A program made the position numbers and the translations under genes. Positions 43,054-56,262 of a DNA stretch of 64,000 nucleotides are shown in pieces. The first letter of the stretch is position 1. Every line of letters begins with the position of its first letter. The DNA is from Ampullaceana balthica (lineage: Eukaryota > Mollusca > Gastropoda > Lymnaeidae), in NCBI GenBank assembly GCA_944989445.1, contig CALYLW010000565.1, positions 389,470 through 453,469 on the forward strand, written 5' to 3'. The notes beneath the pieces are model-generated. The model worked only from the letters and a program-made list of their open reading frames with translations. It was not told where the DNA came from and did not search any database.

Positions 43054-44673
43054 TCTATATATAAAAATCAAAGTATGTCTGTGTGTGTGTGCGCATGTCC
43101 TTTATAGCTGACTAAACCATTTATCCGATCGTCATGAAAATTTTGGAGCCTGTTGAATACCCACCTGGGATGGTAACTGGCAACTTTTTTTTCTAAATTT
43201 AACACTCATGGGGCACCGGGGGCCCATAATGTCATTTTTTGCTTATATGAGCTCTATAAAAATTAGTTTGTATATACAAATTTGATAGCCAATATAAAAA
43301 TACTATAGGGCACTGAACTCCTAATAATCATTCCTTTGGGGCTGGGGGCCCAAAAAGTACTTTTTCTTAAAGGTTTAAGATTTTATTCACCATTCAGTTA
43401 TTAAAAATCTTGACAAATAATGACACATGTAACCATTATTACACAAGTTGAAATGAACAGGTGTTTTGAACTTTATATCTTGCACTGAATGGGCCCTGGG
43501 GCCCTTAATGTCGTTTTTTTGCTTATATAAGCTATATAAAAATTAGTTTATGCGTTAGCTACTGAGTAAATGAATGGATCTTAACCAAAATTTGAATACA
43601 AAAACTTGGTAGCCCATATTAAAATACTATAGGGCACAGAACTTGAAATGTCCATTCCATTGGGGCCGGAGGGCCCCAAATGTCTTTTCTTCGTATATTT
43701 TAAAGATATTTTTCCCCATTCAAATTTTCACGATTTTGAGGAATATATCTATGAGGAAACTGAATTAAAATGAACAGGTTTTTTAAATTGAAATCTTTCA
43801 CCGAATGGGCCCAGGGGCCCCTAAATGTCGTTTTTTCTTCTTATATGAGCTGTATAAAAATTAGTATTAGCGTAAAATACTGAGAAAATTAATGGATCTT
43901 GACTCATCGTAGTATATAAAAACTCAAGGGTCTATATTTTTCTTACTATAGGGCACTGAACTCCTAATTTTCATTCTCTCGGGGCAGGGGGCCCGAAATG
44001 TCTTTTTTAGTAAATGTTTAATATTTTATCGTCAATGCAATTTTTAACAATAATGAGAAATATAAATAAATGTTTGTATTTTGAAAATTATTCAAATGAA
44101 CATGTGTTTCGCACTTTATTTCTTGCAATAATTGGGCCATGGGGCCCTTAATGTCGTTCTTTGCTTATACGAGCTTTATAAAAATTAGTTTATGCGTTAG
44201 CTACTGAGTAAATGATTGGATCTTAACCAAACTTTGTATACAAAAACTTTGTAGCCCATATTAAAATACTTAAGGTTTCTGAACTTCTAATGTCAATATC
44301 TTCGGGGCCGGGGGTCCCAAATGTCTTTTTTCATATATGTTTAAGATATTTTTGCCGTTCACTTTTTAACGATCTTGATAAATATATCCCTGATGAAACT
44401 GAATGAAAATAAAAGGTGTTTGAAATTGACATCTCGCACCGAATAGGCCCGGGTCCCCTCTATGTCGTTTGTCCCCCCAATATATTTGCTATATTAAAAT
44501 TAGTTTAAGCGTTCAAATAATGAAAAAATAATTGGATTTTGACTAAACTTAGAACATGAAAACTTAAGAACCTATATTATAGTACTATAGGGCACTGAAC
44601 TCCTAATGTCCATTCCCACTTTAAATTAATTCATTTTTACTGAGATCGTTGCAACGCACGACGGGTCTGCTAG
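43054..44673 (+). mobile_element. Helitron-1 copy joined head-to-tail to the previous one
   Basis: Begins TCTATATATAAAAATCAAAG immediately after the CTAG of the upstream copy and ends in the same CGTTGCAACG plus GGGTCTGCTAG terminus, followed by T. The copies share order and motifs but are clearly diverged. Non-autonomous. Confidence 0.82.
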
Positions 44674-46849
44674 TATATAATATAATGTATAAAGCTAATT
44701 GAATATTTGAATGTTTATGTTTTTTTTACAATAGGCCCGGAAACTGTGTTGGGAAAATGGATCCTAACGACGAACAAAATGTTCACACAAATAATGTTAA
44801 TATATTTTATATGGGAATCTTTTTTCTAATTGAGCTACATGACTGTTGTGTTAAAAATACTTAATTTGTATGTTAGTTAAGAAGCTCCAAATGATTTTTG
44901 GGATGATGTCTTCCAGGGCTATCTTGGGTCTTTAGGTAATGAGATTTTAAATAACTTTAAAAAAATTATATAAAATTCAAACGAAATGTTTATTTCCTCA
45001 TATCTATAATACCTTAGTTTGAATATGTAAGCCAAAAAGAGTGCCGGACTTAGATCGTCGTATACAAAGAGATCTTTTACAATTAATTTTTGGTATATTT
45101 TAACACAGATTACGAATGATAACACGTCTTCTTAATAAACATTTCACGGTGGTTTCTGTTTTTCGCTACGAGATGTGGGCATTATTCTAGTATTTATGTT
45201 TCATTTTAAATATTGTTTTCGACAAAACTTATTTTAGCGGACCAAATTTACTGGAAGGGATTTTGAAAATATAGTTAAATCAGCATTATTGTGTAGATTT
45301 TCGTCTCATAACTTTAAATATATCCAAAATTGATTTATTAACAACACATTGCAGAGTAATGAACTTCTCGATAAAGAAACATCGACTGTAAAAATCATTT
45401 ATTTTACTTTGGTTTGCATGGTAATACGCGGGGACAAACAAAGACAACAAAAAAAATACCTTTAAAAAAACTGAATATCAACAGTAGATTTTAAGAATGC
45501 ATTCGTACAGGAAGACGGCATTTACTGCACGTAATTTTTTTAAAACAAAAAATCAATTTCTTTAATTTTTGTTAAATGGCATATTTAAGGTTTCAATTAC
45601 TATGCATACATTTTTTTCACCAATTCATTGTTTTGTTGGATCGTTAAAAGTTCCTGTTTGTTTGTGTCACCCTACATATATGTCTCATGGGCATTAATTT
45701 AATAAAGTTCTTTTTATCTCACAATTATATTATCTAAATCTTCTTTTAACTGTGACGAAACGAAAAACAAAGCAAAATCTCAGTTAACATTAAATGCCAG
45801 TCGGCTCAGTGTGGATGGCATACAACTTTTTGACTTGAATTACCGTAAAAATAAAGTTATCCAAAGAGAGAGGGAGAGACAGAGCAAAGAGAGAGCAACG
45901 AGAAAGAGGTTGTGAAAGAGCGAGTGATTCCATCTGATTGGTTTATGGCGTGGGTGGGATAAACATTGCGACCGTAATATTATTTTGTCCTATAATATTG
46001 TGGTCCAAGTCCTGTCCTCTGCTTGATTTTCTACCATCGGTTAACAAAAATGGCTTGGTTGTAAATCAAACGTTGAGCGCAGAGACCATCGCGAGATCGA
46101 AATGGTCAACTCATACCTACAATTTGTTAGTAAATTATTAAATCCTCTTTGTTTATCATAATGCAAAGGAAAATATACTCTATGGATAACATTTAAATTG
46201 TATCCTTAAAACTCCTAATTTAAAAATCTCATAATAACCAAGTAGTTAGACAACATAGAAAATAAGCCTTTACTTTTAAAAAGTTAAACCAGTTTATTTT
46301 CTGAAATAAATCCTTATGAGACATCTAATTTATGGCCAAAATAAACTGATGAGAAATGATGGTCTTGTTTCATTGTCAAATAATCTATCAAACATTTTAA
46401 GTCACCTCTATGAATGAAGAACGTAGATTTTTTTCAATATACATTCACACGAAGATGCCTTTCAGATCGGCATGATTTCTTTTTTTAATATTTCACAATT
46501 TTTGTATGTGCGCCCCCAAATGATTGATTGATGATTAGCGTGTCTATTACCAAATAGGAATGTCCACCGATTCCTCTTCAAAGAAACAACCTTCCATTAG
46601 TGGAGGTAGTCGTCCAGTACTACACGGCTGTATTAACCATGCTTCTGTCCTAACAGCTTGTCTCGTATGAGTCCTATTCAATTCCGCCATGACCTTAATG
46701 AACCCAAGCATGCTAAAACAACAAACGCGACTTCTCGGGGCATTTGGCCAACAACGCGTGAAAAAGATTAGCGCTGTGCTTCGACCCGCCATGTTATTGA
46801 TCCTACCTCCCCCGAAATCATAGGGATTTCTAGATGTCAGAAGGGAAGA
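44674..46849. other. AT-rich stretch without a recognised gene
   Basis: An 81-codon reverse ORF (46792-46547) and a 67-codon forward ORF (45938-46141) lie in slightly less AT-rich sequence, but neither resembles a family I know. A GAGAGA-type patch lies at 45865-45925. Confidence 0.4.
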
Positions 46850-47115
46850 TACAGTTATCTCAGTTGCGTAGAGTTGTCAGCAGCGAAGATCTAGTTATCA
46901 TAGTGTTGTAGTGTTGTCAGAAGGGAAGGTCTCCTTATCTGTTTTGTAGGTTTGTCAGAAGTAAAAGTCGAGCTATCAAAATGCGTTAAAGTTATAAAGT
47001 AGTAATATCGAGTTATCACAATTTTAGGGATTTGATAAGGGAATATCCAGTGATACTGTGCTGTATAGTTATTACAAGGGAGTATCCAGTTATCATAGTG
47101 CCATAGGCGTTGTAA
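46850..47115. repeat. Degenerate tandem repeat, unit about 42 bp
   Basis: AGAAGGGAAGATCTAGTTATCA-type segments followed by TAGTG..GTAG..TTGTC recur about six times with strong divergence. Confidence 0.7.
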
Positions 47116-48130
47116 GAAAAGAAAATCCGTTTTCTCCAAAGGGGTTTTAATCGGCACGACTTAAAGATCAGTCTCAGTAAAGGAGCTACATGTGATCAGG
47201 AGTAAATTGCTTGTCATCGTCGGACGGAGTGCTAAGAATAACCAACTCTGACCTTAGAAAGCCATCCAGTGTTTTCACGTCGCTTGTGTTGGGATTAGGG
47301 GCTATTGTTTGGCTAAAAATAGTCCAGCGTAACATTAGATTTCACGTGCATTTTTGGCCATGCCTTGATGATGCAAAAGTCATTAAAAGGAAATAAAAAA
47401 AGAAATATGCTTTGAGGACACCCTATAATAGACGAACATATGTTTTATACAAAGCATGCATTGTGTTTGGTAGAAAAGCCTGCTCCACATTTCCAACAGT
47501 GGTGACATTACTAGGGAAGGTCGTGATGTCTAAAAGTAAATACGGGAACGGAAATGTTTAAAATAGTCATTTCCCGGGTAGCGTCCAAACAGTTTGACAA
47601 GAAAATCGACTCGTAGCCCGTAGCCCAACTTTTTTTTTCATGTTGTAAATTTTGGTGGGTCTTCGTCTCCAGGTCCGCCAAATTTAACTGAGTGCATCAG
47701 CAAAAACTACATCTACATACTCTCATAATTTATTGGCGTTGCTTTTTCTTCTTCTATCAATTCCTACCCCCCCCCCAAATCCCTTCTTTATTCTTCATCA
47801 TCCAAAATCCTCCCGTAACCCATTTTATTTGCTCCCTTCCATTCTATCAACCCCAGACATACTTCGTGTATCAAACTCATAGTTTAATAACTAGTATCAT
47901 GCCTAAATAACGATTGTTTCTATTAAAATTTATTAACACTCATATACAACTAGATGTTCCTAAAAAGTCCTATATATATAAATACATGTACACAGGAGAT
48001 TATTTAGTCTCCATTTTTGTCTAGTCATGCATTTTGACTAGAGTTTTGAATGTAGGTAGTGTGTTGGCTTCCCAGGTTTATTCAGGCCAGAGTAAGGAGG
48101 ATTTGTTTGTGCTTGTTCTTCCGAATGGAT
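47116..48130. other. Unassigned stretch
   Basis: No gene or element recognised. Confidence 0.4.
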
Positions 48131-48330
48131 ATACATTTTTATTAGATTAATCTTTCTGTTGCTACAAAAGACTTATTATTAGATTAATCTTTCTGTTGCT
48201 ACAAAAGACTTAATTATTAGATTAATCTTTCTGTTGCTACAAAAGACTTAATTATTAGATTAATCTTTCTGTTGCTACAAAAGACTTAATTATTAGATTA
48301 ATCTTTCTGTTGCTACAAAAGACTTAATTG
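48131..48330. repeat. 38-bp tandem repeat, five copies
   Basis: AGATTAATCTTTCTGTTGCT plus ACAAAAGACTTAATTATT repeats five times, nearly identical; the first interval is one base shorter. Confidence 0.95.
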
Positions 48331-48775
48331 TGATCACTTACAATGCTAATCAATACATCATTTTTCCGCTTAACTGTTTAACATAGAAATGCTTGCAACA
48401 GATTAATCAAGACTTTTTATACTAGTTGGCCTTGCAATTGTCTTTGTTATTGCTTGTGTCTTTAGGATTAATGCGTAAAACCCCCGCCTATTATTCATGA
48501 GTTATTAAGAAATAAGATGTTTTTCCTTTCATCCAGCTTCACTTAGATACTCCAATGTCAGATCATTCAAGCTTTTTTTTTCAAAGCACAGTTAAAACAC
48601 ACACACTGAAAAAAACTCAATATTGACAAATTTTGTTTCACAATGGCAGTTAACGAGGTAAGGGATTTCTCAGTGATTATCACGTGTCAACGATATTGTC
48701 ACATGGGCTTTGCATTAAAAGAAATTCATGTGATAAGAGAGAAATATGTTGTTGATTTTTTTTACTTTTAGCCTG
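48331..48775. other. Unassigned stretch between two tandem arrays
   Basis: No gene or element recognised. Confidence 0.4.
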
Positions 48776-49288
48776 TAAACATATCTACCAACTAAACATA
48801 TCTACCAACTAAACATATCTACCAACTAAACATATCTACCAACTAAACATATCTACCAACTAAACATATCTACCAACTAAACATATCTACCAACTAAACA
48901 TATCTACCAACTAAACATATCTACCAACTAAACATATCTACCAACTAAACATATCTACCAACTAAACATATCCACCAACTAAACATATCTACCAACTAAA
49001 CATATCTACCAACTAAACATATCTACCAACTAAACATATCCACCAACTAAACATATCCACCAACTAAACATATCCACCAACTAAACATATCTACCAACTA
49101 AACATATCTACCAACTAAACATATCTACCAACTAAACATATCTACCAACTAAACATATCTACCAACTAAACATATCTACCAACTAAACATATCTACCAAC
49201 TAAACATATCTACCAACTAAACATATCTACCAACTAAACATATCTACCAACTAAACATATCTACCAACTAAACATATCTACCAACTAC
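48776..49288. repeat. 17-bp satellite-like array, about 30 copies
   Basis: AACATATCTACCAACTA repeats almost perfectly; four units carry TCC in place of TCT (TATCCACC), three of them adjacent near 49037-49075. The homogeneity points to recent expansion. Confidence 0.97.
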
Positions 49289-49424
49289 TATTTGCAATAT
49301 ATCCAATAACAAATTACAGACACATCCAAGTTAAGAAAACTATTTTATGAGTGAAGATTGCTGCTCAATATTAGTTTTTTTTTAAATAACAATAAACGAC
49401 TGCATTTATATAAATTATAATTTA

Positions 49425-49954
49425 TTAGACGCCCCGCGGCGTAGCATACGCCGCAGACTTGCTCATGGAAAGGGCAAAGAAAGTGGAGAAAGAACGAACA
49501 CAAACTACAGCACGAAGAAATCAAAACAACGCAAGTGAATGAAGGTTGACTGACAACTCATTTTTGGTTTTGAGACTTTTGCCAGAGAAATTCGGTACAC
49601 CCTAACTTATATGAAGTTAGCTATAAAACGATAATCGGTTTAAAATCGGACTTGCATAATCGATAATCGGTTTTCAAAAAAAACAACAGCAACAACAAAA
49701 AAAACAAAAAAACACGCTATTAACAACCCTAAATATGAGTAACCCTCGCTGGGGTCGGCCAATCACAGTTTATGTTTAAGGGATGTACAATGCAAGTGAA
49801 ACGCAAGGACAATTGTTGGTCACCCCTCCACTACCTTCCCTTGTCAACCGTTAACTGTGTTTAGTTGACCCCAGTGAGGGTCATTCGTCATGCTCGGTTG
49901 CACATACTTGCAGCTTGTCTCGCATGGTCCAATGAAGAGAATTATATATATAGA
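49425..49954 (-). mobile_element. Helitron-2 copy, 530 bp, complete ends
   Basis: On the minus strand it starts TCTATATATATAATTC after A (49954) and ends with GCGGCGTATGCTACGCCGC, GGGGCGT, CTAA, followed by T (49425). It lacks both the SINE and the tRNA-like block, and so gives the empty-site reference for the copy at 88. ACCGATTATCG-type motifs lie at 49625-49680. No coding sequence. Confidence 0.85.
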
Positions 49955-49997
49955 TAGATAACTAAAGGCCTTGCAAAGCTATTTCTTATGAAAAAAT

Positions 49998-51330
49998 TGC
50001 TTGCCTGAACGACCTCACTCTACTCAGTCACTACCAGTCATCCTACAGCTCTTGCCTGAACGACCTGACTCTACTCAGTCCCAACCAGCCATACTACAGC
50101 TCTTGTCTGAACGACCTCACTCTACTCAGTCCCAACCAGCCATCCTAAAGCTCTTGTCTGAACGACCTGACTCTACTCAGTCCCAACCAGCCATCCTACA
50201 GCTCTTGTCTGAACGCCCTCACTCTACTCAGTCCCAACCAGCCATCCTACAGCTCTTGTCTGAACGACCTGACTCTACTCAGTCCCAACCAGCCATCCTA
50301 CAGCTCTTGCCTGAACGACCTCACTCTACTCAGTCCCAACCTGTCATCATACAGCACTTGTCTGAACGACCTCACTCTACTCAGTCCCAACCTGTCATCA
50401 TATAGCTCTTGCCTGAAAGACCTCACTCTACTCAGTCCCAACCTGTCATCATACAGCTCTTGCCTGAAAGACCTCACTCTACTCAATCCCAACCAGCCAT
50501 CCTACAGATCTTGTCTGAAAGACCTCACTCTACTCAGTTCCAACCAGCCATCCTACAGCTCTAGCCTGAAAGACCTCACTCTACTCAGTCCGCACCAGCC
50601 ATCCTACAGCTCTTGTCTGAAAGACCTCACTCTACTCAGTCCCAACCAGCCATCCTACAGCTCTTGCCTGAAATACCTCACTCTACTCAGTCCCAACCAG
50701 CCATCCTACAGCTCTTGCCTGAAAGACCTCACTCTACTCAGTCCTAACCAGTCATCCTACAGCTCTTGCCTGAATGACCTCACTCTACTCAGTCCCAACC
50801 AGTCATCATACAGCTCTTGCCTGAACGACCTCACTCTACTGAGTCCCAACCAGTCATCCTACAGCTCTTGCCTGAAGGACCTCACTCTACTCATTCCCAA
50901 CCAGTCATCATACAGCTCTTGCCAGAACGACCTCACTCTACTCAGTCCCAACCAGCCATACGACAGCTCTTGTCTGAACGAGCTCAATCGACTCAGTCCC
51001 AACCAGCCATCCTACAGCTCTTGCATGAAGGACCTCACTCTACTCATTCCCAACCAGCCATCATACAGCTCTTGCCTGAACGACCTCACTCTACTCAGTC
51101 CCAACCAGCCATCCTACAGCTCTTGCCTGAACGACCTCACTCTAAGTCCCAACCAGCCATCCTACAGCTCTTGCCTGAAAGACCTCACTCTACTCAGTCC
51201 CAACCAGCATCCTACAGCTCTTGCCTGAACGACCTCACTCTACTCAGTTCCAACCAGCCATCCTACAGCTCTTGCCTGAACGACATCACTCTTTTCAGTC
51301 CCAACCAGTCATCCTACAGCTTTTCTCACA
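49998..51330 (+). repeat. 51-bp minisatellite, about 26 copies
   Basis: The unit contains CTTGCCTGAACGACCTCACT, CTACTCAGTCCCAACCAGCC and ATCCTACAGCT. Fifty-one is a multiple of three, so it translates as LPERPHSTQSQPAILQL and keeps ORFs of up to 173 codons open. One unit lacks six bases (near 51145) and one lacks a base (near 51208). TAG stops and frame breaks between ORFs argue against a single protein. Confidence 0.95.
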
Positions 51331-51997
51331 GCAAATAATTGAAAAAATTACCATTTGCTCGCAATGGACAGTGGGTAACTTCTCTATCTTGATTCTCTTA
51401 GATCTTTGGTGGTCTTGAAAACTTTTGACAATGAGAACTCTTAGAATTATTTAAAATTACTTTGTTGAGTTCTCTCTAAGTTCCAATCACATATCTCCCA
51501 ATAGACCGGATGTAGTCTCTAGATTGCTGTTTCTCCAGTAGAGCTTACTAGGTTGTAACCTCTTTGTTATGTTTTACTTATTAATATATATTGTAGGCGT
51601 TCTCTCAATACATAACCTTGCATACAATAATCCTCTGAAGAACTGGTTTCAATAAAACAACTTTAATATCTACACTATACACAGTACATATATCATTTGA
51701 GGTTATACAACGTGGAGTCCTGAGACACGTCAGCCATGACACCTTACAAATTCTCCAACACTGATAATAATCTCGAACCATCTACCCTATCTCTTCCCGC
51801 GCTTTCACTCACGTGATCTCTCCGTCATCCAACACGCGATTCACACGTGACATTCGTCCATTAGTATTTATAATGCTCCTGTTGTCTTGAATGTTTGCAA
51901 CTCTTCTCTTTCAGAATCACACAAAAATGCATAAGAAAACTCTGAAAATTCAGGCAAAAATCGCGACAATATCGCTCAACAACTCTATTCACTTCCT
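51331..51997. other. Unassigned stretch
   Basis: No gene or element recognised. Confidence 0.4.
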
Positions 51998-52487
<490 letters not shown>

Positions 52488-54065
52488 TTAACCCGTCTTT
52501 GGGTCGTTGGGGCACCATCGTGAACTGCTCACTATCTCACGCCATTTGTCCCGGTCCTGTGCTGCCCTTTGAGAGCCGCTGAATGACAGGCCGGTCCACT
52601 CTTTGATATCGTCCTCCCATCTCTTCTTTTGTCTGCCTCTTTTCCTTCCTCCCTGGACTGTGCCTTGCAATATAGTTTTTGCGAGACCTCCAGTTCTTGT
52701 CACGTGTCCGTACCATCGTAATTTCCTCTTCTTAATGGAGGTGAGAAGGTCCTCGTAGGGGCCACTGACAGTACTTATTGTGTTGCGGACCGCTTCGTTT
52801 GTGATGTGCGCTGTGTAAGAGATGTTCAATATCTTTCTGAAACATCTCATCTCTAGCGCATTGATTCTTCTTTGGAGGTCTGCAGTGAGCGTCCAAGCCT
52901 CACAACCATACAAGAAGACCGACATCGCCAGAGAGCGCATTAGTCGGATCTTTGATCTCAGGGAGAGCTTCTTGCTTTGCCAGATGTGCTTTAGTTCAGT
53001 GCTTCTCAAAGTGGTGGTCCGCGGACCGGTGCCGGTCCGTGGGCCATCCGCTCCCGGTCCACAGATGTTCTAAAAAAAAAGGACAGAAAAAATTGTCAGT
53101 GCAGGGAAAATAGTGCACCGGTCCCTGGTGCAATGGAAAAAAAATCCTGCCGGTTCGCAATACTAAAAAGTTTGAGAAGCATTGCTTTAGTTTACTCAAT
53201 ACTGCCATTGTTTGGGCCACTCTGGCAAGAATTTCTGACTTTGAGCCTTCGTCGGATATTATGGCCCCTAGATATTTGAAGGTGGAGACCTCTTCGAGTT
53301 TTTGCCCGTTTATCCGAATCTCACTTGTGAATTTTCTATTTGCCATGACCTTGGTCTTTTCTGCATTGATTTCCATGCCGTACGCCTTTGTTGTTTTCTC
53401 TAACTTTGCAAGGAATTCTTTTAGTTCGTCCTCGCTACCAGCTAGGCCGTCTATGTCATCGGCGAAACGTAGGTTGGTTATACTTCTCCCTCCGATGCTG
53501 ACTGTTCCGACATGGTCTTCTAGCACATCTGTCATAATCCTTTCAAGGAAGAGGTTGAAGAGGATGGGGGAAAGTAAGCATCCTTGTCTGACACCAACAG
53601 TGGTCTTGAACCAATCTCCCAGCTTGCCGTTGAAGAGTACTGCGCTGGTTGCTCTGTTGTATAGGTTCTTGATCACTTCAATGAGGTTTGCATTAATGTT
53701 GAATTTGTGCATAGTTGCCCACAGTGCCGCATGCCACACTCTGTCGAACGCTTTTTTAAAGTCTATAAAGACATGATAGAGGTCACTCTGGTGTTGGAGA
53801 TGTTTTTCACAGAGCACTCGCATGTTAAAGATTTGCTCCGTTGTGCTTCTTCCTGCTCTGAAGCCCGCCTGTTCTTCTGAAATGATTCGCTCTGCTTGTG
53901 GTTTCAGTCTGTTTAATATGATCATAAGCATGACTTTGCTGGGGTGACTAATCAGGCTGATTGTACGGTAGTTCTGACACATCTGTAGATTACCCTTTTT
54001 TGGGAGCGTGATAACCAGCGAGCGCGTCCAGGGGGTTGGCCATTTTCCTGTCTGCCAGATCTTGT
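52488..54065 (-). pseudogene. LINE reverse transcriptase, 5'-truncated, split by a hAT MITE
   Basis: Minus strand, right to left: NYRTISLISHPSKVM and EEQAGFRAGRSTTEQIFNM; FIDFKKAFDRVWHAAL (motif A); GVRQGCLLSPILFNLFLE (motif B); ITNLRFADDIDGLAGSED (catalytic FADD, intact); INAEKTKVMANRK; FKYLGAIISDEGS. The frame is then interrupted by the MITE at 52997-53184 and resumes in a second ORF (53009-52488) with FLYGCEAWTLTADLQRRI, KLRWYGHVTRTGGLAK and KKRWEDDIKEWTGLS. Apart from the MITE, the coding sequence from 53982 to 52488 looks well preserved. The endonuclease and front of RT are missing (truncated near 54065). Clade not assigned; it differs from the other two LINE families in the window. Confidence 0.9.
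52997..53184. mobile_element. 188-bp hAT MITE inside the LINE ORF, 8-bp target duplication
   Basis: Starts CAGTGCTTCTCAAAG and ends TTTGAGAAGCATTG (one mismatch in 14). CTTTAGTT flanks both sides (52989-52996 and 53185-53192). GGTCCGCGGACC and CCGGTCCGTGGGCC make the interior GC-rich. The insertion breaks the LINE ORF and must be younger than it. Confidence 0.95.
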
Positions 54066-54354
54066 TATATATATGTTGTATATGTTATGTTAAGTTAAAA
54101 CGTTTTGTATATTTTATTATATTTTTATGTGAATTGCGGTTGGAACATTTAACATTGGCACAATTCTATGTACTTCTGCAAAAAAAACTCTTTTAGCCAC
54201 AATGTCCATGTCATTTTTCAAACTTTTGATTTGAATCTTCTATAAATTAATCTCCATTATTTATAAAAATTTCAAGTCTTGAATACTGTGACATCTATAG
54301 CGTATTACAAAGGACAATTGCATTATTATTATAAAGTCTGAAATCTCTTATATA
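54066..54354. other. AT-rich stretch without a recognised gene
   Basis: Nothing identifiable. Confidence 0.4.
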
Positions 54355-54505
54355 AATACACCCTTTTACACACCCTTTTACACACCCTTTTACACACCCT
54401 TTTACTCACCCTTTTACACACCCTTTTACACACCCTTTTACGCACCCTTTTACACACCCTTTTACACACCCTTTTACACACCCTTTTACACACCCTTTCA
54501 TTTAC
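54355..54505. repeat. 12-bp tandem repeat, about 12 copies
   Basis: ACACACCCTTTT repeats with single changes (ACTCACCC, ACGCACCC). The reverse frame reads VCKR repeats, a by-product of the 12-bp period. Confidence 0.95.
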
Positions 54506-55740
54506 ACAACCTACATTTAAAGCAATAATTGCACGTCCCAAAGTTGATATCTTAGAGACATAATTTCTGTGGATGAGAAAAGTGACCTCATAAAGACCAG
54601 TCGCTTGTATCTCAGTGGACCTGTGAGCAACCATGGAAGTATCATTTTGGTATTGATAACTCTAATGAACTCTTGTTATACATTGATTAACAGTCATGCA
54701 CCGCGTCTAGATACGGCGTAGTGACAGACCTCACGTCGTGCTTGCCGATCTAAAAGATTCATGATAAAACTGCGTTTGACGTGATCTAATGTACCCATCT
54801 GAGACTGTACGGATAACAGGAATAGAATATAATACTATAAGATCATGGACAATATTTTTAAAGGTGGTTGTTGCCTTGATTATTATCATAAAATTCAATT
54901 ACAAACTTAATGATATTAAATCTCTTTTTTAAAAAAAAACATATACTTTTCACAATTCTTCCATTTTCGAACCAGATTTCTGTCCATATAACAAAGCCCT
55001 GTTACAATAAAAACGACATGTTTTTCTCTGTACTTTCTGTTTACATTAATAAATATACTGGTTTATTATTTCATTTTCGCAATGAAAATTGTATTTACTA
55101 GAAGCATTATTCTTTTTTATTAAAAAGATATATACTATTTTCTTATTTAAAGGCATAAACAATTTTTTTTAAAAGCAATGTACCGTGGTTTGTATGTCTT
55201 TGTTACTTTTAGAGCACAATTCGTTTATTCATTGTTCAGGTCGGGCTAGTTTTAAAAAAATGGCTTTATTTAACATCTGCGACGGTGGACTTAAATGAGG
55301 AAATACATCAGTGATACTGCAATTGGACAAACCGAGTTATGGGAATATCTATGTTGTTTTTTTATATCCTGGGGAAAGGTGGGAGTTAAGTTTGACTTCT
55401 AAGTTTTTCTCATTGACAGGGCAGCACGGGCAGTGCTAAACCCGTGACAAAATGACTGTAGCATTATCTCTTGAACAGAGGACAAAGTTGATCTATATAT
55501 TTAAAAATTAATAAGGGGAAAATGTTGAGTATTGCTGCATACAATAAAGAGATTTATTTATAGCCTATATAACACAGATAAGTTATTATCTTTCATAAAA
55601 AAAAACAAAGAAGTGTTTGCCTTCCCATGAAATACAGAGACGAGATTTATATGTAAATAAAATACAGAGAAGTGTTTAACTTCTTATAAAAGACAGAGAA
55701 ATGTGTGTTTCCCCCCCCCTTCTTTTTACATCTTTATTAT
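54506..55740. other. AT-rich stretch without a recognised gene
   Basis: Some ACAGAGAAGTG-type units near 55570-55700 foreshadow the array downstream. No gene. Confidence 0.4.
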
Positions 55741-56262
55741 ACAGGAGAGAGATTACTGCCAATAAAGTACTGAGATCTGATTATCTGTTTATAAATGCAT
55801 GGATATGTCTATTCGTCTAAATAATACAGGAAATATATATTTATGTCTCTAAAGTACAGAAAACTGATTATATGTTTATAAAAACACAGAAGTGATGATA
55901 TGTCTTTAAATACAGAGTAGTATTGATAGGTTTATAATACAGAGAAGTGTTGATATGTTTATAATACAGAGAAGTGTTGATATGTTTATAAATACAGAGT
56001 ATTTTTTGATCTGTTTATAATACAGAGAAGTGTTGATATCTTTATAATACATGGAAGTGTTGATCTGCTTATAAAATACAGAGAAGTTTTGATCTGTTTA
56101 TAATACAGAGAAGTGTTGATATGTTTATATATACACAGAAGTGTTTATATGTTTATATATACACAGAAGTGTTGATATGCTTATATATACACAGAAGTGT
56201 TGATATGTTTATATATACACAGAAGTGTTGATATGTTTATATATACACAGAAGTGTTGATCT
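55741..56262. repeat. Degenerate minisatellite, unit about 27-29 bp
   Basis: GAAGTGTTGATATGTTTATA plus ATACAGA recurs about 15 times; the last five units use the TATATACACA variant and are nearly identical. Confidence 0.9.

Noticed and set aside
46547..46792. 81-codon reverse ORF with slightly higher GC
   Set aside because: I could not match it to any domain and saw no splice or promoter context.
48776..49288. Possible CRISPR array (regular short repeats)
   Set aside because: The 17-bp units are directly adjacent with no unique spacers; it is a satellite in a eukaryotic genome.
54329..54634. VCKR-repeat ORF of 101 codons
   Set aside because: Product of the 12-bp tandem repeat; no supporting signal outside the array.
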